DNA of 30,108 bases from an uncultured Lachnospiraceae bacterium. Its GTDB lineage: Bacteria > Bacillota > Clostridia > Lachnospirales > Lachnospiraceae. The position numbers and the translations under genes are program-made. Location: the NCBI GenBank assembly GCA_910586725.1, contig CAJUJL010000034.1:1-30108 (forward strand). Direction: 5' to 3'. Shown here piece after piece: positions 24,292-30,108 of the stretch. Under the pieces are notes generated by a model. That model searched no databases and was not told the origin of the DNA. It worked only from the letters and a program-made list of their open reading frames with translations. The first letter of the stretch is position 1. Each line of letters begins with the position of its first letter.

Positions 24292-24364
24292 TGGAGCATA
24301 CGGGATTCGAACCCGTGACCTCCACACTGCCAGTGTGGCGCGCTCCCAGCTGCGCCAATGCCCC
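24292..24364 (-). tRNA. tRNA-Ala (GGC)
   Basis: The minus strand folds as a tRNA with acceptor GGGGCAT/ATGCTCC, anticodon stem-loop CCACA-CTGGCAG-TGTGG (anticodon GGC, alanine) and T arm ACGGGTTCGAATCCCGT. The CCA end is not encoded. The following minus-strand bases are a T-run that can terminate transcription. It converges on the GH18 gene. Confidence 0.95.
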
Positions 24365-24419
24365 ATGCACATAAGTTTACCACAAACAGTTCAAAAATCA
24401 ATAGAAAATTTAAAATTCT

Positions 24420-24527
24420 AAAAGAGGCTGCCGCAAATTGCCGATATTTACAAGTTGATTCATGAAGAAAACGCAATCAGTTCAACAATCGATTGTATCT
24501 ATGGCATATTTTTAAACAGCCTCTTTT
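24420..24527. repeat. Short segment bounded by AAAAGAGGCTG inverted repeats
   Basis: AAAAGAGGCTG (24420-24430) is matched in inverse by CAGCCTCTTTT (24517-24527), enclosing about 86 bp with smaller internal inverted repeats (CAATCGATTG; AAATTGCC with GGCATATTT). No gene is seen inside. It could be a large-loop terminator, a small structured RNA, or the remains of an insertion sequence or MITE. Confidence 0.5.
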
Positions 24528-24639
24528 TTGTCTTTTATCTTTTCATCTGACATTCTTATCCGGCATTGAGGAATCCTGAATCAGAATGTATTCATTGCAA
24601 TAATCCCGTGTTGACATAGTTACAGTTATTTTTGACGCT

Positions 24640-24849
24640 TCAGTTGAAGGAAACCCTGTCAAACCGAAGCTCTTTTAACACCCCCTCATCATAAATATAA
24701 TCCCGCATATACGAACATTCTTCATTAACAAAAATCGCATCTGCAATTCCAAGAGAATTGCTTGGAAGTCCTTCTAACCACAGCGTAATTCCCTTCTGTT
24801 CAATTTTCTGCAATTCTATAAACAACTGCATTTTTCTGTCATTACTCAT
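24640..24849 (-). CDS. Small conserved-looking protein of unknown function (69 residues)
   Basis: A 69-codon frame with a strong ribosome site (GGGGGAG, 5-6 bp before the ATG), starting MSNDRKMQLFIELQKIEQKG and ending LKELRFDRVSFN. It has an amphipathic N-terminal helix and a conserved-looking middle (ITLWLEGLPSN, then EECSYMRDYIYDEG). I have the impression of similar short proteins in Lachnospiraceae but cannot name a family or function. It lies 51 bp after the ParA-like ATPase gene in the same direction and may be co-transcribed with it and the kinase gene. Confidence 0.6.
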   Translation of the reverse strand: MSNDRKMQLFIELQKIEQKGITLWLEGLPSNSLGIADAIFVNEECSYMRDYIYDEGVLKELRFDRVSFN

Positions 24850-24900
24850 ATCAACTCCCCCGCTAAGCCCAAAAATTGCACAACTGCGTTTTGTGAAAAA

Positions 24901-25542
24901 CTATTTTATCCTTCTAATGGGCATAAACGGTCTTTTTCTTTTCGTATTTACAGCGGCGTATCCCATAATAGAATCCATAAATGAAAATTCTTCGGATCTT
25001 ATAGATCTGGGATTTTGAATCAATGAGAGTTTCGTTATCCGTATTTTAAAATTTTTTTCGATTGCTTCTTTTTCGGTTTTTTGGGCATTCATACTCATAT
25101 AGACTGGCTGTATGTCTCCCCAATGTTCATTTTGTACGGTATTTACCATTTTTTCCGCGGCATATTTTTGCCAGGGATTTAAATTTAACAGAAAAATCTT
25201 TTTGTCACACCGAAGTATTTCTTCCCGAAAATCATTGTATCCATCCCCAAAATCCATAATGATCCTTTCGTAATCGCGATTTAAAAGAATCGGAATCTGT
25301 TCTCGTTTAAAATCCGGATAATAATGAATGTTATAATCGACAAAATACCCGGACTCATTTCTCTCTTTCCAGTGCGAAATCTCACCATGGCCAATAAGTT
25401 CCAGATAAGCAGTTTTCTCATTCAGTCCGCCCGCTGCGTAATTTGCCGCTGCCACAGACAAGTGCGTTACGCCGCATCCGCGGATGCTTCCGACAAATCC
25501 AATTGTTCTTACTGATTTTATTTTCTTTTTCCAGCAATCCAT
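24901..25542 (-). CDS. ParA/MinD-like ATPase with degenerate P-loop
   Basis: A 213-residue protein with the general ParA/MinD/CpaE-type fold. The N-terminal P-loop-like FVGSIRGCGVTHLSVAAANY lacks the Walker A lysine (GCGVTH instead of GxGKT). It then has strand/helix alternation with IIMDFGDGYNDF as a Walker-B-like strand, and IFLLNLNPWQKYA. The C-terminal ~25 residues are basic. The ATG at 25542 has AAGGAG 10 bp upstream, inside the kinase gene. It overlaps the end of that gene by 125 bp in another frame. Its P-loop pattern is very like the one in the kinase gene's second domain (GSQPRIGTTHLSI), so the two probably arose by duplication and work together. Function unknown; polar localisation or secretion/pilus assembly would be typical for CpaE-like proteins. 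Confidence 0.65.
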   Translation of the reverse strand: MDCWKKKIKSVRTIGFVGSIRGCGVTHLSVAAANYAAGGLNEKTAYLELIGHGEISHWKERNESGYFVDYNIHYYPDFKREQIPILLNRDYERIIMDFGDGYNDFREEILRCDKKIFLLNLNPWQKYAAEKMVNTVQNEHWGDIQPVYMSMNAQKTEKEAIEKNFKIRITKLSLIQNPRSIRSEEFSFMDSIMGYAAVNTKRKRPFMPIRRIK

Positions 25543-26824
25543 CAAACAACTTCTCCTTTTCTTTTGTCATGTAAAAGGGATTTTCATCCAATGGAAAACA
25601 ATATACCTTCCGATTGTATTCTCTTGCATATTTTTTTGCCTGGCTTTTATTCCCGTAATTTGAAATAAGAACAAGCCCTTGAGAATTTCTTATCTTTTGA
25701 TAGATAAGATCCGTTTGCTTTATTTCCCATTCTCTGCTTCCCGCTACAAAAAGAAATAAATCTGCTTTTTCTGACAAAGCGCCTTTCAGATCTGTTCCAT
25801 AATCTAAAATTTCAACAGCGTCTTTTGGAACATTTACACAGACTCCTTCCCCATATGCCGGCATTCCAAGAAATTTACCTCTGCGGTAAAGTCCGCCTTC
25901 TTTCGTAAAATTTCCTTTTTCTATGGCATTACGCATAGTTTCACTGGTATTTGTTTCCCGATACACCGTCACGATATTTTTTCGGTTCAGGTACTCTGTA
26001 AATGAAATTGAAAGATGAGTTGTTCCGATTCGCGGCTGACTGCCGGTTACTATAATTTTTTTTAAGAGATGCTTCTGATAATGTGATTTTTTTGTTGACT
26101 GCATTTGCTTTGTCAGATCCGCCATAAATTCCCTCATAGAATGATAACGATTTGACAAATCAGGACTCATGGCTCTTTTTGCAATATGCATAAGATGATG
26201 GGACATATTGTCTGCCTCCGCGTATATTAATTCTTCAAGAAGTTTACCGATACTGTAAACATCCGTCTGAATATTAACTTTTGCTTCTTCTGCCTTTTCC
26301 GGCGCACAGAATTTTGGAGTCCCATAATTTTGAAATTTATTTCCCACTTCTCCCAAACAAACGGCTATACCAAAATCAATTAATTTGATTCCTTCTTTTC
26401 CTGAAATAATATGCTCCGATTTTAAATCCTGATAGATCATGGGATTTGGTTTTATGTGATGCATATAGTCTAAAATTTCAGCAACGTCCATAAGGGTATG
26501 ATAGATAAAATCCGGTGAAATAAATGATGATTGAAGCATCAAAGCTTCTAAAGATTCACCCTCAATATATTCCTCTATGATATAATAAGCTGTTTCATCT
26601 TCTTCTATATCATAAATTTCAGGAATTTTGGGATGTTTCAGATAATTCAGGATTTCTGCCTCCCGAATTTTCCAGGTGGAATCCGTGTTTTTCATGATTT
26701 GTTTGATTACACGGTATTCACCTAATTTTTGATGTCTGGCCAGATATACAATACTGCCGCTTCCTCTTCCTAATTCTGAAAGAATCATATACCGGTCAAA
26801 CCAGATTACTTCTTCTATTTTCAT
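25418..26824 (-). CDS. Hanks-type Ser/Thr kinase fused to a ParA/MinD-like domain
   Basis: A 468-residue protein. Residues 10-240 are a protein-kinase domain: glycine loop LGRGSGSIVY (18-27), ATP lysine Lys41, catalytic loop YQDLKSEH with Asp133 and Lys135, and DFG at 150-152. The HRD motif is altered (YQD), and the usual Asn of the catalytic loop is His138, so activity may be reduced. No transmembrane helix follows. Residues 255-430 are a ParA/MinD-like domain with degenerate P-loop GSQPRIGTTH. The last ~40 residues overlap the next gene out of frame and look unlike a natural domain end. The ATG at 26824 follows GGAAGGAG and has a good promoter upstream. The pairing of kinase and CpaE-like modules suggests a regulatory or localisation role. 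Confidence 0.75.
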   Translation of the reverse strand: MKIEEVIWFDRYMILSELGRGSGSIVYLARHQKLGEYRVIKQIMKNTDSTWKIREAEILNYLKHPKIPEIYDIEEDETAYYIIEEYIEGESLEALMLQSSFISPDFIYHTLMDVAEILDYMHHIKPNPMIYQDLKSEHIISGKEGIKLIDFGIAVCLGEVGNKFQNYGTPKFCAPEKAEEAKVNIQTDVYSIGKLLEELIYAEADNMSHHLMHIAKRAMSPDLSNRYHSMREFMADLTKQMQSTKKSHYQKHLLKKIIVTGSQPRIGTTHLSISFTEYLNRKNIVTVYRETNTSETMRNAIEKGNFTKEGGLYRRGKFLGMPAYGEGVCVNVPKDAVEILDYGTDLKGALSEKADLFLFVAGSREWEIKQTDLIYQKIRNSQGLVLISNYGNKSQAKKYAREYNRKVYCFPLDENPFYMTKEKEKLFDGLLEKENKISKNNWICRKHPRMRRNALVCGSGKLRSGRTE

Positions 26825-26866
26825 CGCTCCTTCCTCTTTTATCGGAAAAAGCATCTCTTGAATTAT

Positions 26867-26895
26867 TGTATAACACAATTAAATATTTTTTTCAA
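26867..26895 (-). promoter_or_regulatory. Sigma-A promoter of the kinase operon
   Basis: TTGAAA (26890-26895) and TATACA (26867-26872) on the minus strand with a 17-bp spacer, about 43 bp before the kinase start. It excludes the longer reading of the kinase frame from 26878, which would start at the transcription start region. Confidence 0.75.
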
Positions 26896-26948
26896 TAGCT
26901 TTTCCTTTTATTTAATACTTTTTAGAAATATTTTATATGAAACTGTAC

Positions 26949-26977
26949 TTTACAGACCAGGACTATTTGATTATAAT
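26949..26977 (+). promoter_or_regulatory. Sigma-A promoter of mecA
   Basis: TTTACA (26949-26954) and TATAAT (26972-26977) with a 17-bp spacer, about 40 bp before the mecA start codon. It is divergent from the kinase promoter. Confidence 0.8.
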
Positions 26978-27018
26978 GTAATAAATTTATCTAATTTCTC
27001 AAATAAGGAAGTGAATCT

Positions 27019-27798
27019 ATGCGAATTGAAAAGGTAAATGAAAATCAGATACGCTGTACCCTGACACATCAGGATCTTGCCAATCGTCATTTGAAATTAA
27101 GCGAATTGGCCTATGGAACAGAGAAAGCCAAGATGCTTTTCCATGATATGATGCAGCAGGCAAATTATGAATTTGGTTTTGAGGCGGAAGATATTCCGCT
27201 TATGATAGAAGCCATTCCTGTTTCATCCGAAACAATCATATTAATTATCACAAAAGTCGAATATCCGGAAGAACTGGATACACGATTTTCTAAATTCTCG
27301 GATATACCGGAAAATTGTGATGATTACACGGAAAGTAATTCAGGCGACACCTTCTCGGAAGGAGCAGATGATATTTTGGATTTGTTTCGAAAAATCTCCG
27401 AAGAGAAAAAATCCGATTCAGACAATTCTTCCGCTCAAAAAGATAACAGGAATAATACGGCTGACTCCCAAAACTTATCAAACGATAATGTCAACATACC
27501 AATTGATCTGACAAAAATGTTTATCTTTGATAATCTTGCAGATATAGTAAGGCTGGCCCATATTTTAAAAGACTTTTATGAAGGCGATAATTCTATTTTC
27601 AAAGATGAGAACAAACACAAATACTATTTGATTTTACACAAAAGCAGCCTTTCGCCGGAAATATTTAACAAAGTCTGTAATATTCTGGCAGAATATGCAA
27701 ATCAGGGGGCCGTTACCGCAGCAACAGAAGCATATTTGATTGAACATCATAAGATTCTTTGTCATCATCACGCACTACAGTCATTTGCATTATTATAA
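27019..27798 (+). CDS. mecA: Adaptor protein MecA
   Basis: A 259-residue adaptor that delivers proteins to the ClpC unfoldase (ClpCP protease) in Firmicutes. The N-terminal substrate-binding domain (about 1-95) has the family start MRIEKVNENQIRCTLTHQDL and FHDMMQQANYEFGFEAED. An acidic, Ser/Asn-rich linker (about 100-165) follows, and the C-terminal ClpC-binding domain runs from about 170 (FDNLADIVRLAHILKDFYEG). AAGGAAG precedes the ATG. In Bacillus MecA controls ComK and sporulation entry; its targets here are unknown. It is a single gene with its own promoter and a shared terminator. Confidence 0.92.
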   Translation: MRIEKVNENQIRCTLTHQDLANRHLKLSELAYGTEKAKMLFHDMMQQANYEFGFEAEDIPLMIEAIPVSSETIILIITKVEYPEELDTRFSKFSDIPENCDDYTESNSGDTFSEGADDILDLFRKISEEKKSDSDNSSAQKDNRNNTADSQNLSNDNVNIPIDLTKMFIFDNLADIVRLAHILKDFYEGDNSIFKDENKHKYYLILHKSSLSPEIFNKVCNILAEYANQGAVTAATEAYLIEHHKILCHHHALQSFALL

Positions 27799-27831
27799 AA
27801 AAAGAGTTCGCAAAAGCGAACTCCTTTTTTT
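27799..27831. terminator. Bidirectional terminator between mecA and the DUF1858 gene
   Basis: GAGTTCGC-AAAA-GCGAACTC (27804-27823) is a perfect stem with an A-run on the left and a T-run on the right, so it serves both convergent genes. Confidence 0.92.
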
Positions 27832-28039
27832 ACGCAAGATCTTTTTCCAAAAACGCATTTATTTCATTTACTAGAGCGTCCGGCTCAATTCCATGCACCA
27901 TAGCCGCCTCTTCAATTGTCTCCATTTGAGAGGATGGACAGCCAAGACAGTGCATTCCGATATTTAATAAAACAGGTGCAATATTTGCATCAATCTGGAG
28001 CAGCTCGCCAATCATGGTAGATTTTGTGATCTGAGTCAT
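27830..28039 (-). CDS. DUF1858 domain protein (hybrid-cluster-associated disulfide type)
   Basis: A 69-residue single-domain protein matching DUF1858. It starts MTQITKSTMIGELLQIDANI, followed by the conserved GMHCLGCPSSQMETIEEAA with the CxxC pair and then a helical C-terminus (ALVNEINAFLEKDL). Such proteins are common in anaerobes and are thought to bind or sense redox or metal centres; the exact role is unknown. AAAAGGAGG lies 9 bp before the ATG. It is divergent from the ferredoxin gene, which makes a shared redox theme plausible. Confidence 0.88.
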   Translation of the reverse strand: MTQITKSTMIGELLQIDANIAPVLLNIGMHCLGCPSSQMETIEEAAMVHGIEPDALVNEINAFLEKDLA

Positions 28040-28079
28040 CTATATACCTCCTTTTGAATTATCATCTTCTGACGTGGAT

Positions 28080-28108
28080 ATTATAATACCAATCTGCAAT
28101 GAATGCAA
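28080..28108 (-). promoter_or_regulatory. Promoter of the DUF1858 gene
   Basis: TTGCAT (28103-28108) and TATAAT (28080-28085) on the minus strand with a 17-bp spacer, about 40 bp before the start codon. Confidence 0.75.
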
Positions 28109-28148
28109 TTGTTTCTTACATGTTCTTTGAAAAAAACCTTTTGAGTAC

Positions 28149-28177
28149 TTGTATTCATTTTTCTTTTGTATTAAAAT
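28149..28177 (+). promoter_or_regulatory. Promoter of the ferredoxin gene
   Basis: TTGTAT (28149-28154) and TAAAAT (28172-28177) with a 17-bp spacer, about 50 bp before the ferredoxin start codon. A small inverted repeat AGCT-GTGA-AAGCTT lies in the leader. Confidence 0.65.
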
Positions 28178-28230
28178 AAGCCTAAAGCTGTGAAAGCTTA
28201 ATAATTGATTACATAAGGAGGATTTTACCA

Positions 28231-28401
28231 ATGGCATACGTTATTACAGATGCATGTGTTAGCTGTGGAACCTGTGAAGGTGAATGTCCGGTTGGAGCAA
28301 TTTCCGCTGGTGATGGAAAATATGAAATCAACGCAGATTCTTGCGTAGACTGCGGTACTTGTGCTGGCGCTTGTCCTACAGGGGCTATTGAGCAGGGCTA
28401 A
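28231..28401 (+). CDS. 2[4Fe-4S] ferredoxin, clostridial type
   Basis: A 56-residue soluble electron carrier. Two CxxCxxCxxxCP motifs are intact: CVSCGTCEGECPVGAIS near the start and CVDCGTCAGACPTGAIE near the end, the repeated half-molecule plan of clostridial ferredoxins. AAGGAGG precedes the ATG by about 8 bp. It has its own promoter and terminator, so it is a single-gene unit. It would carry electrons for pyruvate:ferredoxin oxidoreductase, hydrogenase or Rnf in an anaerobe; the partner is not shown here. Confidence 0.96.
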   Translation: MAYVITDACVSCGTCEGECPVGAISAGDGKYEINADSCVDCGTCAGACPTGAIEQG

Positions 28402-28449
28402 TTCAAAACCTACAAATGATCAAAGTCTCAGAATATGCTGAGTACACTC

Positions 28450-28476
28450 AAAAACTCCCGTTTTTACGGGAGTTTT
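28450..28476. terminator. Bidirectional terminator after the ferredoxin gene
   Basis: AAAAACTCCCG and CGGGAGTTTTT pair around a short T-rich loop. It serves the ferredoxin gene and the convergent NlpC/P60-like gene. Confidence 0.92.
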
Positions 28477-28509
28477 TCATTGCTTTCTGATGATGTATCT
28501 AAAGCTGTA

Positions 28510-29679
28510 TTATTTATATTTTAACGGCCTTGCCAGCAAAGAACCCTCCGCAGCGCTATAACCGGGATCACGGGACGCCCAAAGAGAAGTAACATTCGCT
28601 TTTCCTTTACTGTCGTATCCAAGACAAAGATAACCGGTAAACATCTCCACATGATAAGTTGTACGATAAGGATCTCCCAAATTTGTGGATTTGAATACAA
28701 GATCACCCGGATTTATCTGCATTTTTTTGACTTTTTTATAAGAATATCCTCCCTTGATCATTCGCTTGTTGTCCCTGCACCATGCAGATTCCGTAGCGCT
28801 TGTTCCGGGATAAGACGAATTGCCGAAATTGAATCCCGCGCGCTCCATATAGGCTCTCCACACCAATGAACTACAGTCATAATATCCGGACTTCGTACGT
28901 TTGGCCTGGCTGTACTTCCAATTATTTCCTATGAAAGTCGCCCTTTCACACACTTTTTTTAAAGCCTGTGTTGTAACGGAAACGGCACAGCCAATGTATT
29001 TGCTGCCTATTTTTGCCGTAATGACCGCATTTCCGTATTTTTTTCCTTTTACAACTCCTGTTTTGGAAACGGTGGCAATCTTTTTGTTGGAAGAAGTCCA
29101 AGTAATGACATCTTTGCAGCCGCTTATTTTTAGTTTCTTAGTTTTTCCTTTTGGGAGCAATAAGGAATTCGCGGAAATTTTGACCGGCTTAACAGAAACG
29201 TGTAGTTCAAATTTTTTATCTGCAATGCTGATTGTTAAATTGGTGTCGCACTTTTTATCCGCATAGAGACTAAAATGCAGATTGTTATTGGAAAGTTCCG
29301 CGCTTACCCTGACATTTTTATTGGAACTTTTACAGGTAAAATAAATATCATCCATATCCTCATCCAATATTACGGGACTGTTCACGGCAACGTCAAACTC
29401 TACATTGTCGTAATAAACGCTTTTGCCGTAGCTATAAGACGGAACGAGATATAGCGTTATATTTGTCTGGGCCAGAGTCACATTTGTCATGTCAGGTGGA
29501 TTTGTTTCTCCTGTTATCAAATCGCCTTTATTCTGCACATCCCCAAAGCGGCCTTGACTTATATTCTCTTTTGCTTCAGCATTCAATGTATGATAAGTTA
29601 TGCCAAAGCAAAACACCGCCAAAAAACAAATCCCTGCCGCATATAGTTTTTTCATTTTGCTTCCCCTTTTGTATCTCAT
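28510..29679 (-). CDS. Secreted protein with Ig-like (Big_2) and NlpC/P60-like domains
   Basis: A 389-residue exported protein. The signal peptide (about 9-36) ends in LNAEA. Residues about 60-165 are a beta-rich region of unknown type. Residues about 165-237 form a bacterial Ig-like Big_2 domain (LPKGKTKKLKISGCKD, then WTSSNKKIATVSKTGVVKG). Residues about 245-389 resemble an NlpC/P60 cysteine-peptidase domain, with the nucleophile Cys269 in YYDCSSLVWRAY and a His343 in TYHVEMFTG. It is probably a wall hydrolase that cuts peptide stems of peptidoglycan. Two starts have ribosome sites: ATG 29679 (GGGAGG) and ATG 29655 (GGGGAAG); both keep the signal peptide. It is a single gene. Confidence 0.8.
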   Translation of the reverse strand: MRYKRGSKMKKLYAAGICFLAVFCFGITYHTLNAEAKENISQGRFGDVQNKGDLITGETNPPDMTNVTLAQTNITLYLVPSYSYGKSVYYDNVEFDVAVNSPVILDEDMDDIYFTCKSSNKNVRVSAELSNNNLHFSLYADKKCDTNLTISIADKKFELHVSVKPVKISANSLLLPKGKTKKLKISGCKDVITWTSSNKKIATVSKTGVVKGKKYGNAVITAKIGSKYIGCAVSVTTQALKKVCERATFIGNNWKYSQAKRTKSGYYDCSSLVWRAYMERAGFNFGNSSYPGTSATESAWCRDNKRMIKGGYSYKKVKKMQINPGDLVFKSTNLGDPYRTTYHVEMFTGYLCLGYDSKGKANVTSLWASRDPGYSAAEGSLLARPLKYK

Positions 29680-29789
29680 CTCTTATCCTCCCTATTTAGT
29701 CAAGTCTTTTTTCCTTATTTTTCAAGGATTTTTTAGTTATATATCTCAGATGAATGAGCCAAGATAATGGACATTTCTTTGTATCTGGT

Positions 29790-30108
29790 ACGAAAATAGA
29801 GGTGTTGGGTATACAAAGTAGAACGTCTTCCGTTTCCGCTCTACATGGCCTTGTGTATGCCCCTCCTTCTACGGCAGCGAACCTCCCGTGTCTACCAGGA
29901 TCACCAGCATCTCTGCCGGGTCCTAACTTCCTTCGTCCCGCCTGTCCATAACCAGGGTGTCAGCTTAGCTCCTTTACAGGGTCATGCCCTATGGATAATA
30001 TTCCTGCCGACTACCGGCTCATTCTTTGTTATAAGTCTTACTGACCTGTCCCGTATGCTTCCCTCACCGGCACCTTTCGGTGGACGTTTTCCCGGATCGT
30101 TCCCCATA
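29790..30108 (-). ncRNA. Possible group II intron RNA fragment, cut by the window edge
   Basis: Between 29680 and 30108 no protein gene is convincing; the only open frames are short and lack ribosome sites. From about 29790 the base composition changes to G/C-rich and strongly structured. On the minus strand there are stems with GNRA-type loops (CCACC-GAAA-GGTG) and stretches such as GGGAACGATCC and GACACGGGAGGTTCG, which remind me of domains I-III of bacterial group II introns. No maturase frame and no recognisable domain V lie in the window, so it would be a truncated or incomplete copy. The bases 29680-29790 hold the leader of the NlpC/P60 gene and nothing else I can see. Confidence 0.35.

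Noticed and set aside
24540..24639. A 24-codon minus-strand frame beginning MSTRDYCNEYILIQDSSMPD after the 69-residue protein, considered as a frameshifted extension of it.
   Set aside because: No ribosome site, and the upstream protein looks complete; no evidence of a frameshift at the stop.
25500..25545. Programmed -1 ribosomal frameshift at the A-rich stretch to fuse kinase and ATPase.
   Set aside because: The downstream gene is in the +1 frame relative to the kinase, so a -1 slip would not join them; a good internal ribosome site makes restart simpler.

Overview
The window looks like the chromosome of a spore-forming, low-GC Firmicute of the Clostridia, probably a Lachnospiraceae-type gut anaerobe. 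The reasons are A/T-rich intergenic DNA with AGGAGG ribosome sites and TTGACA/TATAAT promoters, sporulation genes (spoIIID, spmB), a 2[4Fe-4S] ferredoxin, MecA, and an ECF sigma/anti-sigma pair of the SigV/RsiV kind. The assignment is by protein resemblance only.

The central feature is an integrated element of about 10.5 kb (core copies at 3406-3410 and 13913-13917) that splits the sporulation regulator gene spoIIID. Codons 1-38 lie at 13914-14027 and codons 39-84 plus stop at 3266-3406, both on the minus strand. The break is inside the helix-turn-helix. Both ends share the 5-bp sequence ACATA (TATGT on the plus strand), and joining the halves through it restores an uninterrupted 84-residue SpoIIID in frame. 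A large serine recombinase of the SpoIVCA/integrase type lies against one end, so the layout is that of a skin-like sporulation-gene-intervening element. Its main cargo is a complete Wadjet (JetABCD) plasmid-defence operon at 4999-11581, probably type III. Upstream of jetA are an AlbA_2/Schlafen-like ATP-binding protein with its own promoter and iterated operator, and a 59-residue ORF. A near-consensus sigma-E promoter precedes the spoIIID 5' part, and a terminator lies just inside the element.

Left flank (1-3265): guaA (GMP synthase) and a GPH/MFS-type sugar-cation symporter, both minus. Right of the element: tRNA-fMet with a consensus promoter, a triple-S1-domain RNA-binding protein, a PAP2 phosphatase, a cysteine-synthase-family enzyme, spmB, and a polar amino acid ABC transporter (ATPase, permease, lipoprotein).

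20.2-24.4 kb: a small lipoprotein, the sigV-rsiV-like pair, a membrane-anchored SH3/GH18 glycosidase whose ribosome site lies in a strong inverted repeat, and tRNA-Ala(GGC). 24.4-30.1 kb: a short inverted-repeat-bounded segment, a small unknown protein, a degenerate ParA/MinD-like ATPase overlapping out of frame a kinase-ATPase fusion, MecA, a DUF1858 protein, a ferredoxin, a secreted Ig-like/NlpC-P60-like protein, and at the right edge a structured stretch that may be part of a group II intron.

Working model (inference): vegetative cells carry the Wadjet island inside spoIIID. During sporulation the recombinase would excise it as a circle of about 10,507 bp in the mother cell, restoring SpoIIID, while the forespore keeps the defence island. 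A simple inactivating insertion is the alternative.
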